In this document: in pieces, positions 11,659-20,832 of the stretch | Numbering within the stretch: position 1 is the stretch's first letter | Layout: the number at the start of each line of letters is the position of its first letter | From: Acidimicrobiaceae bacterium | GTDB taxonomy: Bacteria; Actinomycetota; Acidimicrobiia; Acidimicrobiales; Palsa-688 | Assembly: GCA_003166025.1 (NCBI GenBank) | Contig: PMWT01000047.1 | Location: 1 to 49,262, forward strand | Reading direction: 5' to 3' | Length of the DNA stretch: 49,262 bases | Notes under the pieces: generated by a model | Databases searched by the model: none | What the model was told of the DNA's origin: nothing | What the model saw: the letters and a program-made list of their open reading frames with translations, nothing else | Made by a program: the position numbers and the translations under genes

Positions 11659-13266
11659 GTGACAACATTTCTCGAAGTCTCGTCGGCGGTCAGCGCTGTG
11701 CCAGGAAGGAGGAAATGGTGGGCGTTAGGGGCGCTAGTCTTGGCCGTGCTGGCGGTGGGTGTGGACGGCACCGTGCTCAGCGTGGCCCTACCCACGCTGT
11801 CTAAGGCCCTTCACGCTTCAGAGTCTGACCTCCAGTGGTTCTCGTCGGGGTACTTCCTAGTACTGGCGGCGGCGATGCTCCCGGCGGGCCTGTTGGGCGA
11901 CCGCTACGGGCGCAAGAAGGTCCTCGTGATCTCCCTTGCCCTATTCGGCGTTGGGTCGGTGGCCTGCGCCTATTCGACATCGGTGGCCGAGTTCATGGCC
12001 GCACGCGTGCTCGTCGGCCTGGCCGGTGCCGGTCTGATAGTCATGGCGTTCTCTGTAGTAACGGTGATGTTCGCCAAACAGGAACGGCCCAAGGCGGTAG
12101 GGATGATGGCGGGGGCCACGTTCTTGGCCTTCCCGATCGGGCCCATCCTGGGCGGTTGGTTGCTCACCAATTACTGGTGGGGCTGGGTGTTCCTGATCAA
12201 CGTGCCGGTCATCGCCCTCGGTTTGGCCGCCGTCGTCGCCCTGGTGCCCGAATCGCGTGAGGCCCAACGCCCGAGCCTGGACCTGGTCGGGGTGGCGGCG
12301 TCGGCCGCCGGCCTGGTGGCTATCACCTACGGGCTGATCAAGGCCGGCCAGGACGGGTGGGGCAACCTCGGCGCTTTGGCCCTCATGGCGGCCGGGCTGG
12401 TGTTGTTGGTCGGCTTTTTCGCTTGGGAACGCCGCTTGACCCGTCAGCCGGGGGGCCAGCCGTTGATCGACCTCGGCTTGTTCGCCTCCGCCTCGTTCAC
12501 CTGGGGCGTGGTCTTGGCCGTGGTCCCGGTCCTGGCCATGCTCGGGGTCTTGTTTACCATGCCCCAGTACTTCCAAGGCGTGCTGGGCATTACTGCCATG
12601 GGCTCGGGCCTGCGCCTGTTGCCCCTCGTTGCCGGGCTCATCATCGGGGCCGTCCCAGCAGCCCGGGTGGTCCAGGCGGTGGGGGCCAAGGTAGCCGTCG
12701 CTGCCGGGTTTGTCTTGCTGGCCGCCGGGCTGTTCGTCGGAGCCTTGACCAGCGTGGGTTCGAGCGGCCTGTTCGTCGGGTCGTGGATGGTGGTCGCCGG
12801 AGTGGGGACGGGCATCGCCATGGCCACGGCCATGTCCGCCGCGTTGGTCGAATTGTCGGAGGAGAAAAGCGGCGTCGGTGCCGCCGTGCTGCAGGCAGTA
12901 AACAAGACCGGGGGCCCGTTCGGCATAGCTGTCCTCGGCAGCGTCCTCAGCGCCGGCTACCTCGGCCGTCTCGACTTGTCGGGGCTGTCGGCGACGGCGG
13001 CCGCGGCGGCGCGCCAGAGCGTTTTCGGCGGCGTGGCGGTGGCCGAAAAGCTCCGTTCGGCATCGTTGCTCAGATCCGTCGACGCCGCCTTCGTGCACGG
13101 CATGGACATGGCCCTGCTCGTCTCCGCCGGTACCGCCGTCCTAGGAGCGGTGCTCACTTTGGTCTTCCTGCCTCAGGTGAACGCCTCCCAGGTCGAGACT
13201 ATGCGGCCGGGCACCCACACGGGGGGCGAAATTGCCGAGCCCAGGCCCGCCCCCATCGGGGCATGA
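11659..13266 (+). CDS. DHA2-type MFS drug-efflux transporter (14 TM), first of a pair
   Basis: This 535-residue major facilitator has the 14-helix DHA2 pattern. The helix-1 motif VDGTVLSVALPTL (about 35-47) and motif A GLLGDRYGRKK (about 77-87) are both clear, as is motif C-like GPILGGWLL. Such proteins export lipophilic drugs, dyes or antibiotics by proton antiport. GTG at 11659 is chosen because AGGAGG lies six bases upstream. The stop overlaps the start of a second DHA2 gene (ATGA, 13263-13266). No regulator is adjacent, so the inducing compound is unknown. Confidence 0.9.
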   Translation: MTTFLEVSSAVSAVPGRRKWWALGALVLAVLAVGVDGTVLSVALPTLSKALHASESDLQWFSSGYFLVLAAAMLPAGLLGDRYGRKKVLVISLALFGVGSVACAYSTSVAEFMAARVLVGLAGAGLIVMAFSVVTVMFAKQERPKAVGMMAGATFLAFPIGPILGGWLLTNYWWGWVFLINVPVIALGLAAVVALVPESREAQRPSLDLVGVAASAAGLVAITYGLIKAGQDGWGNLGALALMAAGLVLLVGFFAWERRLTRQPGGQPLIDLGLFASASFTWGVVLAVVPVLAMLGVLFTMPQYFQGVLGITAMGSGLRLLPLVAGLIIGAVPAARVVQAVGAKVAVAAGFVLLAAGLFVGALTSVGSSGLFVGSWMVVAGVGTGIAMATAMSAALVELSEEKSGVGAAVLQAVNKTGGPFGIAVLGSVLSAGYLGRLDLSGLSATAAAAARQSVFGGVAVAEKLRSASLLRSVDAAFVHGMDMALLVSAGTAVLGAVLTLVFLPQVNASQVETMRPGTHTGGEIAEPRPAPIGA

Positions 13267-14897
13267 GCGCGCCACTGGCGGGAAGAAGTAACCATCGGTG
13301 GAGCGTCTTGGTCGTGCTCTGTGCCGCCGCGCTGATCATCAATGTAGACAACACGATCCTCAACGTGGCCCTGCCCACCCTGGTGCGGGAGCTGCATGCC
13401 ACGTCCAGCCAGCTGCAGTGGATCGTCGACTCCTACGCCATGGTCTTTGCCGGGCTTTTGCTCGTCAGTGGCAGTTTGGCGGACCGCTTCGGGCGCAAAA
13501 GGTTCTTTCTCCTCGGACTGGCCGTCTTCGGCGCGGGGTCGGTCGGCGCCGCCTTCTCGGGCTCAGTAGATCTCCTGGTCCCCTTTCGGGCCATTATGGG
13601 CGTCGGCGCGGCATTGACGATCCCATCATCGCTCTCCATCGTCAACGACGTCTTTCGCGACCGGGGGCAGCGGGCGCGGGCTATCGGTGCCTGGGGCGGC
13701 ATCATCGGGCTCGGGATCGCCATCGGGCCCATCGCCGGCGGCTTGCTCCTGGCCCGGTTCTGGTGGGGGTCTGTTTTCCTGGTCAATGTCCCCATTGTGA
13801 TCGCCGCTTTTATAGGGACCTTAATCCTGGTGCCCGACTCCAAGAACCCGGCTGTCGAGCGACCCGACCCCGTCGGCGTCGTGCTGTCGGTCGCCGGCCT
13901 GGGCCTTCTGCTCTGGGCCATCATCGAGGGCCCCACCCAGGGTTGGACCTCGGGGGAGGTCATCGGGGCCGGCGTTGCCAGCTTTGTCGTCATCGGCGCC
14001 TTCGTCGCCTGGGAATCCCACAGCCGCCACCCGATGCTGAAGTTACGTTTGTTCGTAGACCGACGGTTCTCCGCCGCCGCAGCCGCCGAATGTCTCGGGG
14101 TGTTCGGGTTGCTGGGGGCGTTGTTCGTGATGACCCAGTTCCTCCAGTTCGACCTCGGGCTCTCGCCCCTCCAAGCTGGGCTACGCATCCTGCCCATGGC
14201 CGGCATGCTCGTGGTGTGCGCCGTGCTTTCCCCACTTGTGGTGCGCGCCGTCGGGACCAAGTTAACGGTCGGCGCCGCTCTCGCCGCCGTTGCCGGTGGC
14301 CTCTGGCAGATCGCAGCGTCCTCGTCGGCTGCCACCAGCTACGGGGACGTGGTAGTCGGCCTGCTGTTGATCGGTCTGGGTGCCGGGTTCTTGCTGCCAA
14401 CGGCGACCAACTCGGTGGTGGGATCGGTCCCCCAGGGAGATTCGGGGATCGGGTCGGCCATCAACACCATGGCCCTCCAGGTCGGCGGGGCAATAGGTGT
14501 TGCTGTGGTAGGCAGCGTGCTAGCGACTCGCTACCAGGACCACATGAACAGGGCGCTCGCCGGGCGACCCCTCCCCGCTGGAATCATGCACACGGTCCTC
14601 GGCTCGTTCGGTGGCGCCCTGTCCGTCGCCGGAAACGTCGGTGGTGCCGCCGGAGCGTTGTTGGCCCGCGCCGCCCGCGCCGCCTTCATGAGCGGCCTGG
14701 ATGTTTCGTTCCTTGTCGGGGCCGGCGTTTCGTTAGCCGGCGTTGTCACCGTGCTTGTCTGGCTACCGTCGCGCAGTTCGCCCGTGACACCAGAGCCACC
14801 CGGCGAACGCTTGATGGTCCTCGATGATTTGGCGCTGACCGACGACGACAACCAGTCCGTCGTCACCCAAGGGAAGCCGTCGAGCACCTTGTCCTAG
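13263..14897 (+). CDS. DHA2-type MFS drug-efflux transporter (14 TM), second of a pair
   Basis: The 544-residue protein is a diverged relative of the gene just before it: NVDNTILNVALPTL (27-40), motif A GSLADRFGRKR (70-80) and GPIAGGLLLARFWWG. It has a 14-TM layout and a short acidic soluble tail. Its ATG overlaps the previous stop by four bases, so the two are co-transcribed and translationally coupled. Two full-length pumps encoded this way might serve different substrates or work together; the sequence does not decide. The open frame upstream of 13263 is only the shadow of the first gene. Confidence 0.9.
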   Translation: MSAPLAGRSNHRWSVLVVLCAAALIINVDNTILNVALPTLVRELHATSSQLQWIVDSYAMVFAGLLLVSGSLADRFGRKRFFLLGLAVFGAGSVGAAFSGSVDLLVPFRAIMGVGAALTIPSSLSIVNDVFRDRGQRARAIGAWGGIIGLGIAIGPIAGGLLLARFWWGSVFLVNVPIVIAAFIGTLILVPDSKNPAVERPDPVGVVLSVAGLGLLLWAIIEGPTQGWTSGEVIGAGVASFVVIGAFVAWESHSRHPMLKLRLFVDRRFSAAAAAECLGVFGLLGALFVMTQFLQFDLGLSPLQAGLRILPMAGMLVVCAVLSPLVVRAVGTKLTVGAALAAVAGGLWQIAASSSAATSYGDVVVGLLLIGLGAGFLLPTATNSVVGSVPQGDSGIGSAINTMALQVGGAIGVAVVGSVLATRYQDHMNRALAGRPLPAGIMHTVLGSFGGALSVAGNVGGAAGALLARAARAAFMSGLDVSFLVGAGVSLAGVVTVLVWLPSRSSPVTPEPPGERLMVLDDLALTDDDNQSVVTQGKPSSTLS

Positions 14898-15140
14898 GCG
14901 GCCAACTGGGCCTGCATCTCTTCATTTCTCGTGGAGAAGGCCATCTGCATCGTTGTAGGTGGCTTGGGCGTGCTTATAGGCGTGGCGGGAGCGCCTTTTG
15001 GCCCACGAGGATCCCAATAGCAGTACCAACTCGAGGAAGGTCTGCCAGATCGAGCAGAAGCATTAGCGAGGCAAGACCCAACGCTTCAGGGTGCTCTTCC
15101 TACTCACATCGTCTTCGGTGCGGAGCCTCCGGGCCCGTCG

Positions 15141-15452
15141 TCAGGGTACGAAATCGGTGATCACCGTAAGGTCCACGAATTCAGGTGCCCCATCGAATAC
15201 CTCGGCCATTGTCGCCCTCGCAGCCGCTAGTGCCTCCTGCCGGCGTGGGTCCTGCTCCCGGGCTCGAGCCTTCTCCTCACTCTCAAAAATGACGAGCGTG
15301 AAGAAGCGGGTGGGGTCCTTCTGGTCCCGAAATGACATCGACCGGAGTAAGCCTGAGCCCGGCTGCTCCGTGGCCTTCATCTGATCAAACAACCTGGGCA
15401 GCTCTTGGTCCTTTCCCGGCTTCAGGCGTGTGGAGATCAGCTGTGCCCACAT
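15141..15452 (-). CDS. Antibiotic biosynthesis monooxygenase (ABM) domain protein
   Basis: This 103-residue protein is a single dimeric alpha+beta barrel domain: it begins MWAQLISTRLKPG, has the central FFTLVIFESEEKARA strand and helix, and ends DLTVITDFVP. Proteins of this kind act as small monooxygenases, haem-degrading enzymes or have unknown roles. The ATG at 15452 has GGAGG seven bases upstream; the longer open frame to 15740 is noncoding in its first half, because it overlaps the oxidoreductase remnant in another frame. It appears intact, unlike its neighbours. Confidence 0.8.
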   Translation of the reverse strand: MWAQLISTRLKPGKDQELPRLFDQMKATEQPGSGLLRSMSFRDQKDPTRFFTLVIFESEEKARAREQDPRRQEALAAARATMAEVFDGAPEFVDLTVITDFVP

Positions 15453-15546
15453 GGGGTCCTCCGTTTCGTTGATTGGGTTGAGAGCTACACCATAGGCGAG
15501 ACGCGTCAGAGGTTCGCTGCGATCAAGGAGGCTAGCCCGAAGCCCG

Positions 15547-16064
15547 TTAGGCGCCTTTTCGCAAGGCGTCGATGACGGGGGCGAACTCGGCCGGCGTGAC
15601 GCCGATGATGGCGAAGTAACTGAGCCCGAAGCGAGACAGCAGCGGGATGTGGCCAGGCGGGAGGTTGACCGGGTAGGGGAACGGTACCGCGATGCCGACG
15701 ATGTCGGCCAGCTCACCAGCGGTGTGCAGCAGGTTGTCACCTGATCTGGCGACGAGGATGGGCGGGGTCGACACCCACCCCGGCGGGTTGGCAGCCTCTC
15801 TCAAAGATGCCCGGAGCGCCAGCACGGTGTCTCGCAGGTGGGTCAGCGGCTTGGCAGGGCCGCCAGGGCTGACGCCGGCCCCGACGGCGATCTCGACCCG
15901 GCCCCCGGAGATCTGGTCAGCAGTCAGGATCTCGCGCACGAGAAGGTCTGGCCGCCAAAGCCCCGCGTTGGCCACTAGCGGGCTGAGCCGCAGCGTGGTG
16001 GTGTGCGTGGCGAGAGCGGCCAAGGTGGCAATCGGTGAGAGAGCGTTTGGGAAACGGTCGGGTC
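15547..16064 (-). pseudogene. Shortened luciferase-like (LLM) flavin/F420 oxidoreductase
   Basis: The readable part (15547-16023, 158 residues) matches the LLM family: LATHTTTLRLSPLV, then SGGRVEIAVGAG, then TPPILVARSGD and ADIVGI, ending with a normal-looking C-terminus. Family members have about 280-330 residues. Here the first strand and helix of the barrel (about 60 residues) are missing, and about 60 residues between GGRVEIAVGAG and PPILV have also been lost. The family segment FPNALSPIATL is encoded just upstream in the same frame but follows a stop codon; an ATG at 16064 opens in a different frame. I read it as a decayed gene. A shortened functional version is possible but would lack part of the cofactor barrel. 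Confidence 0.6.
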
Positions 16065-16132
16065 ATGGGCGCTCCTTCAGGACGTATGGCGATGGGGGTC
16101 ATCAGGCCAGCCTGCGTCTCGGTCTCGATTAC

Positions 16133-16971
16133 CTACGCCAGCTTGACCCATGTGCCAGGGTCCTTGCAGAACCAGAGGTTCCCGCTAGCGTCGACGAACA
16201 CGTTACCGCTTTCGCCTTCAGCGGGGTGGTCAACCGTACCTGGCTTGAGCCGCAAGTGGGCTACAGGTGATGAGAACTGGCCAGCCGGGCCAGCGGTACT
16301 GCTGGCAGAGACAGCCGGGCCTGTGCTAGCACTAGCTTCGAGGCCGGTGCCAGGGCGCAACGTTTTGGCGACGACGGTCGGGGACAGGTTGTTCGGGTTC
16401 TTGAGTTGGGGTTACAAGGCCGGGACCGGTCCCCAAAGGGCGTTTGGCGGCGTCATCCGGGACCAACATGGCGCTAACCCCGTTCTCGTTCCGTCATGCT
16501 CTGCCGAGATCGCTGGGTGCCGTTAACGGGGCCAGTGAGGACCACTTTCACGCCGGTGCTGACGCTCGGGTCGGCAAGTGTGGCGTACGGGCTCCCGCCG
16601 GTTGCGAAGATGCCGGTCCGCCCAGTCGCCCCTTTATTGTCCTTGCCGAGCAGGACGTCACGTCCGACAGCGGCTCCCGCCGGAGAGGCATCGGCGCCCA
16701 GGACGGCGACGGTTGCTGCGGCGGCCGCCCCAGCACCCGCCATCGCGCCGAGCCGGGCGAAGGCCCGGCGGCTCAGCTTTTGCGGTGGCTCCGAAGCGCC
16801 CACTGTGCCGGCGATGTCAGACTTCGGGTTGCGGGCGACAACCGCAGTGTCACCCAGCTCGGAGCGGCGCATATCGGCCCGCAACCCGGTGATTTCGCTT
16901 GCTTGTGCCGCTACCAGGCGTTGCAGCTCAGAAAGCTGGGCCTGGAGGTCATCGATCGGGGAGCCACGCAT
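16133..16971 (-). pseudogene. Tat-signal exported protein, broken over two frames
   Basis: The 5' part (16474-16971) starts with ATG after AAGGGA, has a short coiled-coil (DDLQAQLSELQRL), then a twin-arginine signal SRRAFARLGAMAG with a long Ala-rich hydrophobic stretch, followed by a mature region VGRDVLLGKDNKGATG. It hits a stop at 16474. The 3' part (16133-16360), in another frame, reads SGNVFVDASGNLWFCK and ends TWVKLA, the ending typical of actinobacterial Tat-exported repeat proteins with the same N-terminus. The bases between include stops in every frame. The two halves most likely came from one gene damaged by frameshift or deletion. Function of the family is unknown. Confidence 0.6.
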
Positions 16972-17083
16972 GGGTTGTCCCTTCCGTACCTTTGCCGACG
17001 CTAGCGGTGTTGGCCACCGCCCGGTCGCCGGGACAAGTACGGGACGCGCCCCGAACGTACAGTCTGCAACGGGGCGGCCCTTC

Positions 17084-17554
17084 TCAGGAAAGCCGGGCAA
17101 ACGCGTCTCGGGCGAACTTCACCGAATAGGCGCACTTGTTATCTACGATGCTCAGGTTCTGGGCCGAACCGTTGTACGTCCCGACGTCGGCGTAAAGCCA
17201 ACCGACGCTAAAACCTTTGGCCACGCAGAAGGCGCCGTGACCCACCGCGGGTTCATTTACAAAGGGCCCGGGCAGAAAGGTCTTCTCGGACGCCGCCGTT
17301 CCCGTTTCGAAGGAATACGTGAGCGTATGGTCCTCATTGGCGGTGCTGTACTCGCATTTTCCTTCCCCGGGGCCGCCGTCGGCGTGGGGCAGGATGGCCC
17401 GACCCGGGCCCACGGCCATGCCGAAGACGCTCTTGACCTGGCCTGACGTTATGAGCGAGCAAGGGTGGAGGTCGTAATAAGCGAACGAGTATTTCGGCGG
17501 CCCTGACGCGCCGGCGGTGGTACTGATCGGGACCATTGCACCCGCCAGGCACAA
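17084..17554 (-). CDS. Small secreted-type protein, DUF3558-like
   Basis: The frame encodes about 156 residues. The segment PCSLITSGQVKSVFG, followed by a KCEYST element and two further cysteines (AFCVAKG, NKCAYSV), resembles DUF3558 lipoproteins of actinobacteria, which are extracellular and of unknown function. A normal signal peptide or lipobox is not visible: the frame opens only shortly before LCLAGAMVPISTTAGASG, so the N-terminus may be truncated or the start (TTG at 17554 or ATG at 17536) misjudged. It sits in a region with several decayed genes, so it may itself be partial. Confidence 0.5.
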   Translation of the reverse strand: MCLAGAMVPISTTAGASGPPKYSFAYYDLHPCSLITSGQVKSVFGMAVGPGRAILPHADGGPGEGKCEYSTANEDHTLTYSFETGTAASEKTFLPGPFVNEPAVGHGAFCVAKGFSVGWLYADVGTYNGSAQNLSIVDNKCAYSVKFARDAFARLS

Positions 17555-17711
17555 CCCCCTGCTGCCATCCGAGCCGCTCGTCGCGTCCAGCGACGGCGCA
17601 GGTTGCCCACGGCCTCAAACGCTCTCACTAGGTGCTCCCGTCTGTGGAGGACAGTTCACCGTACCGGCTTTGGTCACCTACGCTAGCGGCGGGCGCTACC
17701 GGGCCCGACTA

Positions 17712-17893
17712 ATGTCGGGAGCACCCAAGATGACCCTTTACCTGGTCGGCATTGTCAACCAGGCCTCCGAACTGGTTGCGAGGGCGAAGTTGCCCATGTT
17801 GCAAACTGGCGGTGATGAAGGCATGGCCCGGCGCCCACGCTCGAGCCCGAGGGCGTCGATGTTGGCCCCGGTAGCCTCCGAGACCCGTAGCCC
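17712..17893 (-). pseudogene. Tyrosine recombinase (integrase) remnant
   Basis: On the minus strand from 17893 one frame reads LRVSEATGANIDALGLERG, the box-I region of phage-type tyrosine recombinases with the catalytic Arg. A frame shift of one then gives GHAFITASL, which matches the box-II R-H-A-F-I-T-A-S-L region near the C-terminus of actinobacterial integrases. The roughly 80-100 residues that should lie between are gone, and the following NADQVKG stretch is too diverged to show the final Tyr. It is therefore a short scar of an integrase gene, directly downstream of the FtsX-type permease. I found no tRNA gene or att repeat beside it. Confidence 0.55.
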
Positions 17894-17975
17894 GGGCACG
17901 GCCGCGCGCCTCCAGGCTGGCAGCCAAGCACTCGGGGTCGGAGAACGTCGGGTCGAAAAGGACGACAGACGTCTG

Positions 17976-20498
17976 TCACTCCGCTCGGAGGACGAGGGCC
18001 GTTGGCGTGCGAGCTGCATACCTCCCCGGAAGGGCGGCGACGACGTTCGCAAGCACGAGCGCACCGAGGCCAACGTAAACAAGCGCCAGCGTCGGCACGG
18101 TGGCGCTCGGCACGGCGAAGATCTCATGCGCAAAGAGGGCCCAGAGCCAACGCCCCAGCGCGATGCCAAGTGGTGTGCCGACGATGACACCCACGGCGAC
18201 GGCGACCGTCGATTGCCACGCCACACACGCGGCGAGCTGGCGCTCGCTGAAGCCAAGGGCCTTCAGCAGTGCCAGGTCGCGCCGACGGCGCCGTACCGAA
18301 GCAGTGAGGGTGAGGCCGAGGGCGACGACGGCACCAATGGCGAGCCCGCTTGCGAGCAGGACCGGCGTCGAACCGATGGTCCGGTAGTTCTCGATCTCAG
18401 CCGGGTACTGGACCGGCAGGACTTCGACGCTCGCTCCTGCGGCAGCGCTGTTCGGGACGGCCGCGAATGCCTTGTTTGCCACGTCGGCTATCCGGTGCAA
18501 TGTCGCTAGGGCCTCGGCGGGAGGGGCGCCGGCCCTTAGTCGGACGAAGATCATATTCGGACCGTTGAGCGTTGGGTCCGGGCTGTGGATGAACTCCTTG
18601 AACGCGGGTGGTTCGATGTCGACCGAGACGATGGCCCCAGTTCCCATTGACGTGTGACGGGTCTGCGTGGCCCCAATTGCAGGTAATGTCGCCGTTCCTA
18701 CGATCAGCAAGGGCGTAGGCGGAACGTACACGGGAGCATCTTTGGGTGTCCCGTAGCTCGCGATAACCGTGTCACCCACGCTCTTGTGCAACTGAGCGAG
18801 TGTCGCCGCGCCGAGGACGATTTGGTTGTTGGCTTCGAGGGAGTGCCCTGACAGGACCGGAGGGGTCACCTTTGCATTTGGGCTCGCCAAGAGGATGGGC
18901 ACGATCTGGCCGTCGATCTGGGCGTTGGCGAAGCTCACCCCAGACCACGCGGCGACGAAGCGGTCGTCGGCCAGAAGGGAGCGAGCTTGGGGAGGGACGA
19001 TGTAACTTGACGCCAAGGCATAGTTCCAGTTCCAGCCGTAGAGGGCCGGGTGGGAGACCAACGTGTTGAGCCCACTGCCAAAGGTGAGCGTCGCGACGAC
19101 GATCACCATGGCGAGCACGGTGCCGAACAGTGCCGAACGCACCGGTACCGCGGTGCGACCGCGGCCCGGTTCGACAGCAAAGCGGACGCCGGCGACGGCG
19201 GGCGCCGCCGCGCCGGAGCTTGCAACCAGACGAGCAAAACTCGAACCTAGGGTGGCTCTCGTCGTGCCCTGTTGGCGAAGACGCGAAGACGACCTATAGG
19301 CGAGCGCGGCGGCGCCAGCTCCGATTGCGCCGATGAGCACGAGAAGCCCGAAGCCGAGCACGGAGGAATCAATCGCGGTCCCCGCCGAGGGGTCGACGGG
19401 GCGTACCGGGCCGATGGGCGACAACGGTGAGAGCCCGATCGCCACACCGACGGCGAGCAGTGACCCGAGAAGGACCGACCCAAGAACACCGAGGAGCCCA
19501 TCGGCCATGACGACGGTGCGGCTCGCCCCGAGAGCGCGGAGGACTTCAAGGTCGTCGCTCCCGGCCTGGAGCTGTCTGCCAATAACCTGCATGGCGATCA
19601 ACAGGGCAGCGAGCATGGCGATGGCGCCGAACGCCCCGAGGGCGATGGCCTCGGGCTTCACCGTCCGGTCGACCTGTCCCTCGACGACCGAGGTGACGTG
19701 GAAGTTGTACGTGGTGCCTTTCGGAAGAGCCCGGATGATCTCCCGCTCCACCGCGGGGACTCCCTGAGCGCCATCTCGGAGCTTCAGGCCATAGGTCGCG
19801 TCCTGCACACCGGCGCTCAATGGCCGTGTCACTGCCGGGGTGAAGAGCAGGAACGCCGGGTACCGGTCGACTTCGTCCAGCACGACCTCGTTGTTGAACA
19901 CGACGAGCCCGACCAGCTTCATATCGAGCTGCAGGGTTGGCTTCATTTTCGTTGTGCCGAAGCCTGGCTCGTTGGTCTGAGCGCCGGTGTAAAAGCCAAC
20001 GGGGACGACTTGCCCGACGTGCCAGCCGAGCAGTTGCGCCGCCTGGGTGGTGGCGACGAACTCGTTGGCGGCATCAAGGCCGGCCATCCGGCCCCTGGTC
20101 ACCGTGACGCGGTCTTGGTCGAAATACTCGCCGTCGAGGCTGCCGAGGGCGGTGACTTCGTCGTCGACGTAGGAGGGAGGAATGATCGCTGCGCCCGTCC
20201 GTGCCAAGGGGAAGGCGTTGATGTACAGCGCGCTTCGGGCCTGTTGAACGCCAGGTAGCCGCTCCAGGTCATTGGTCAGGACGGGCGCGGACACATTGGC
20301 GAGGTTCATGTCCGAAGGATTGGTGCTGGCCAAGAAGGTCGCGAACGATGATTGGGTGCGCCGTGCTGCGGCGATCGAGCCCATGGCGGTCCCGCCGGTC
20401 AAGCCGATCAGCAGCACGATCGACAGGTAACCGCCCCACCTGCGGCCGAAGGTGGCCGTGAAGCGGTACCACGCGACTTGAAGAACTTGTCCGCTCAC
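17976..20498 (-). CDS. FtsX/MacB-type ABC transporter permease, large form
   Basis: The 840-residue protein has a first helix at about 23-43, a large extracytoplasmic domain, then helix groups near 290-405, and the same arrangement repeated: a helix at about 450-475, a second external domain, and three helices from about 700 on, ending PGRYAARTPTALVLRAE. This duplicated FtsX layout is usual for actinobacterial MacB-like exporters or lipoprotein-handling systems. It needs an ATPase partner, and none is adjacent; the only ATPase in this area is the ABC-2 type at 24465. Start: GTG at 20498 with GGGAGG eleven bases upstream. Downstream lies only the integrase scar. Confidence 0.85.
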   Translation of the reverse strand: MSGQVLQVAWYRFTATFGRRWGGYLSIVLLIGLTGGTAMGSIAAARRTQSSFATFLASTNPSDMNLANVSAPVLTNDLERLPGVQQARSALYINAFPLARTGAAIIPPSYVDDEVTALGSLDGEYFDQDRVTVTRGRMAGLDAANEFVATTQAAQLLGWHVGQVVPVGFYTGAQTNEPGFGTTKMKPTLQLDMKLVGLVVFNNEVVLDEVDRYPAFLLFTPAVTRPLSAGVQDATYGLKLRDGAQGVPAVEREIIRALPKGTTYNFHVTSVVEGQVDRTVKPEAIALGAFGAIAMLAALLIAMQVIGRQLQAGSDDLEVLRALGASRTVVMADGLLGVLGSVLLGSLLAVGVAIGLSPLSPIGPVRPVDPSAGTAIDSSVLGFGLLVLIGAIGAGAAALAYRSSSRLRQQGTTRATLGSSFARLVASSGAAAPAVAGVRFAVEPGRGRTAVPVRSALFGTVLAMVIVVATLTFGSGLNTLVSHPALYGWNWNYALASSYIVPPQARSLLADDRFVAAWSGVSFANAQIDGQIVPILLASPNAKVTPPVLSGHSLEANNQIVLGAATLAQLHKSVGDTVIASYGTPKDAPVYVPPTPLLIVGTATLPAIGATQTRHTSMGTGAIVSVDIEPPAFKEFIHSPDPTLNGPNMIFVRLRAGAPPAEALATLHRIADVANKAFAAVPNSAAAGASVEVLPVQYPAEIENYRTIGSTPVLLASGLAIGAVVALGLTLTASVRRRRRDLALLKALGFSERQLAACVAWQSTVAVAVGVIVGTPLGIALGRWLWALFAHEIFAVPSATVPTLALVYVGLGALVLANVVAALPGRYAARTPTALVLRAE

Positions 20499-20788
20499 GG
20501 CGAAGTCCGCCTCCCACTGCGAGCGGTCTCCACCATGCTCGTCAGTCTTGTTGATCTTCAGACTCCTACCAAGGAGGTCAGCCCGTCAGTCTCCAGTGTG
20601 GTAGCACCACTTCTGCTCAGAGCCCTGAGGTCCGGTCTGTCGCCTGCACCGGCACGACCAGGCCCGTGCAGGGATCCGCCGGCGATTAGGTCTGCGGGAA
20701 GCCCTATTGCAAAGGTGCCCGTCCAAGCCTGGCGTGTGGTCGAGTAGGCGACAAGAGGGCTGATCAAGAGCGTCAAACCAGAGGGCCG

Positions 20789-20820
20789 GCTGTGCCCGGC
20801 CGGAGCCGACCGGGCACAGC
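20789..20820 (-). terminator. Perfect 11-bp hairpin after the acylase gene
   Basis: The arms 20789-20799 and 20810-20820 pair perfectly around a 10-nt loop and start 13 nt after the acylase stop. Position and stability support an intrinsic terminator, although the T-tract that follows is weak. Confidence 0.6.
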
Positions 20821-20832
20821 GTCTGACGCTGG

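Noticed and set aside
11941-13098. Long minus-strand frame opposite the first DHA2 pump
   Set aside because: Rich in His/Gln/Gly and Asp without hydrophobic pattern; shadow of the real gene.
12357-13262. In-frame upstream extension of the second DHA2 gene
   Set aside because: It is out of frame with the first pump, has Arg/Gly-rich shadow composition, and the pump motif begins only after the ATG at 13263.
14978-14999. Weak hairpin AGGCG/CGCCT followed by TTTT after the second DHA2 gene
   Set aside because: Only five pairs with a nine-base loop; could be a terminator but is too weak to list.
15453-15740. N-terminal extension of the ABM gene
   Set aside because: It is Ser/Arg/Pro-rich and overlaps the oxidoreductase remnant in another frame; the ATG at 15452 has a good ribosome-binding site.
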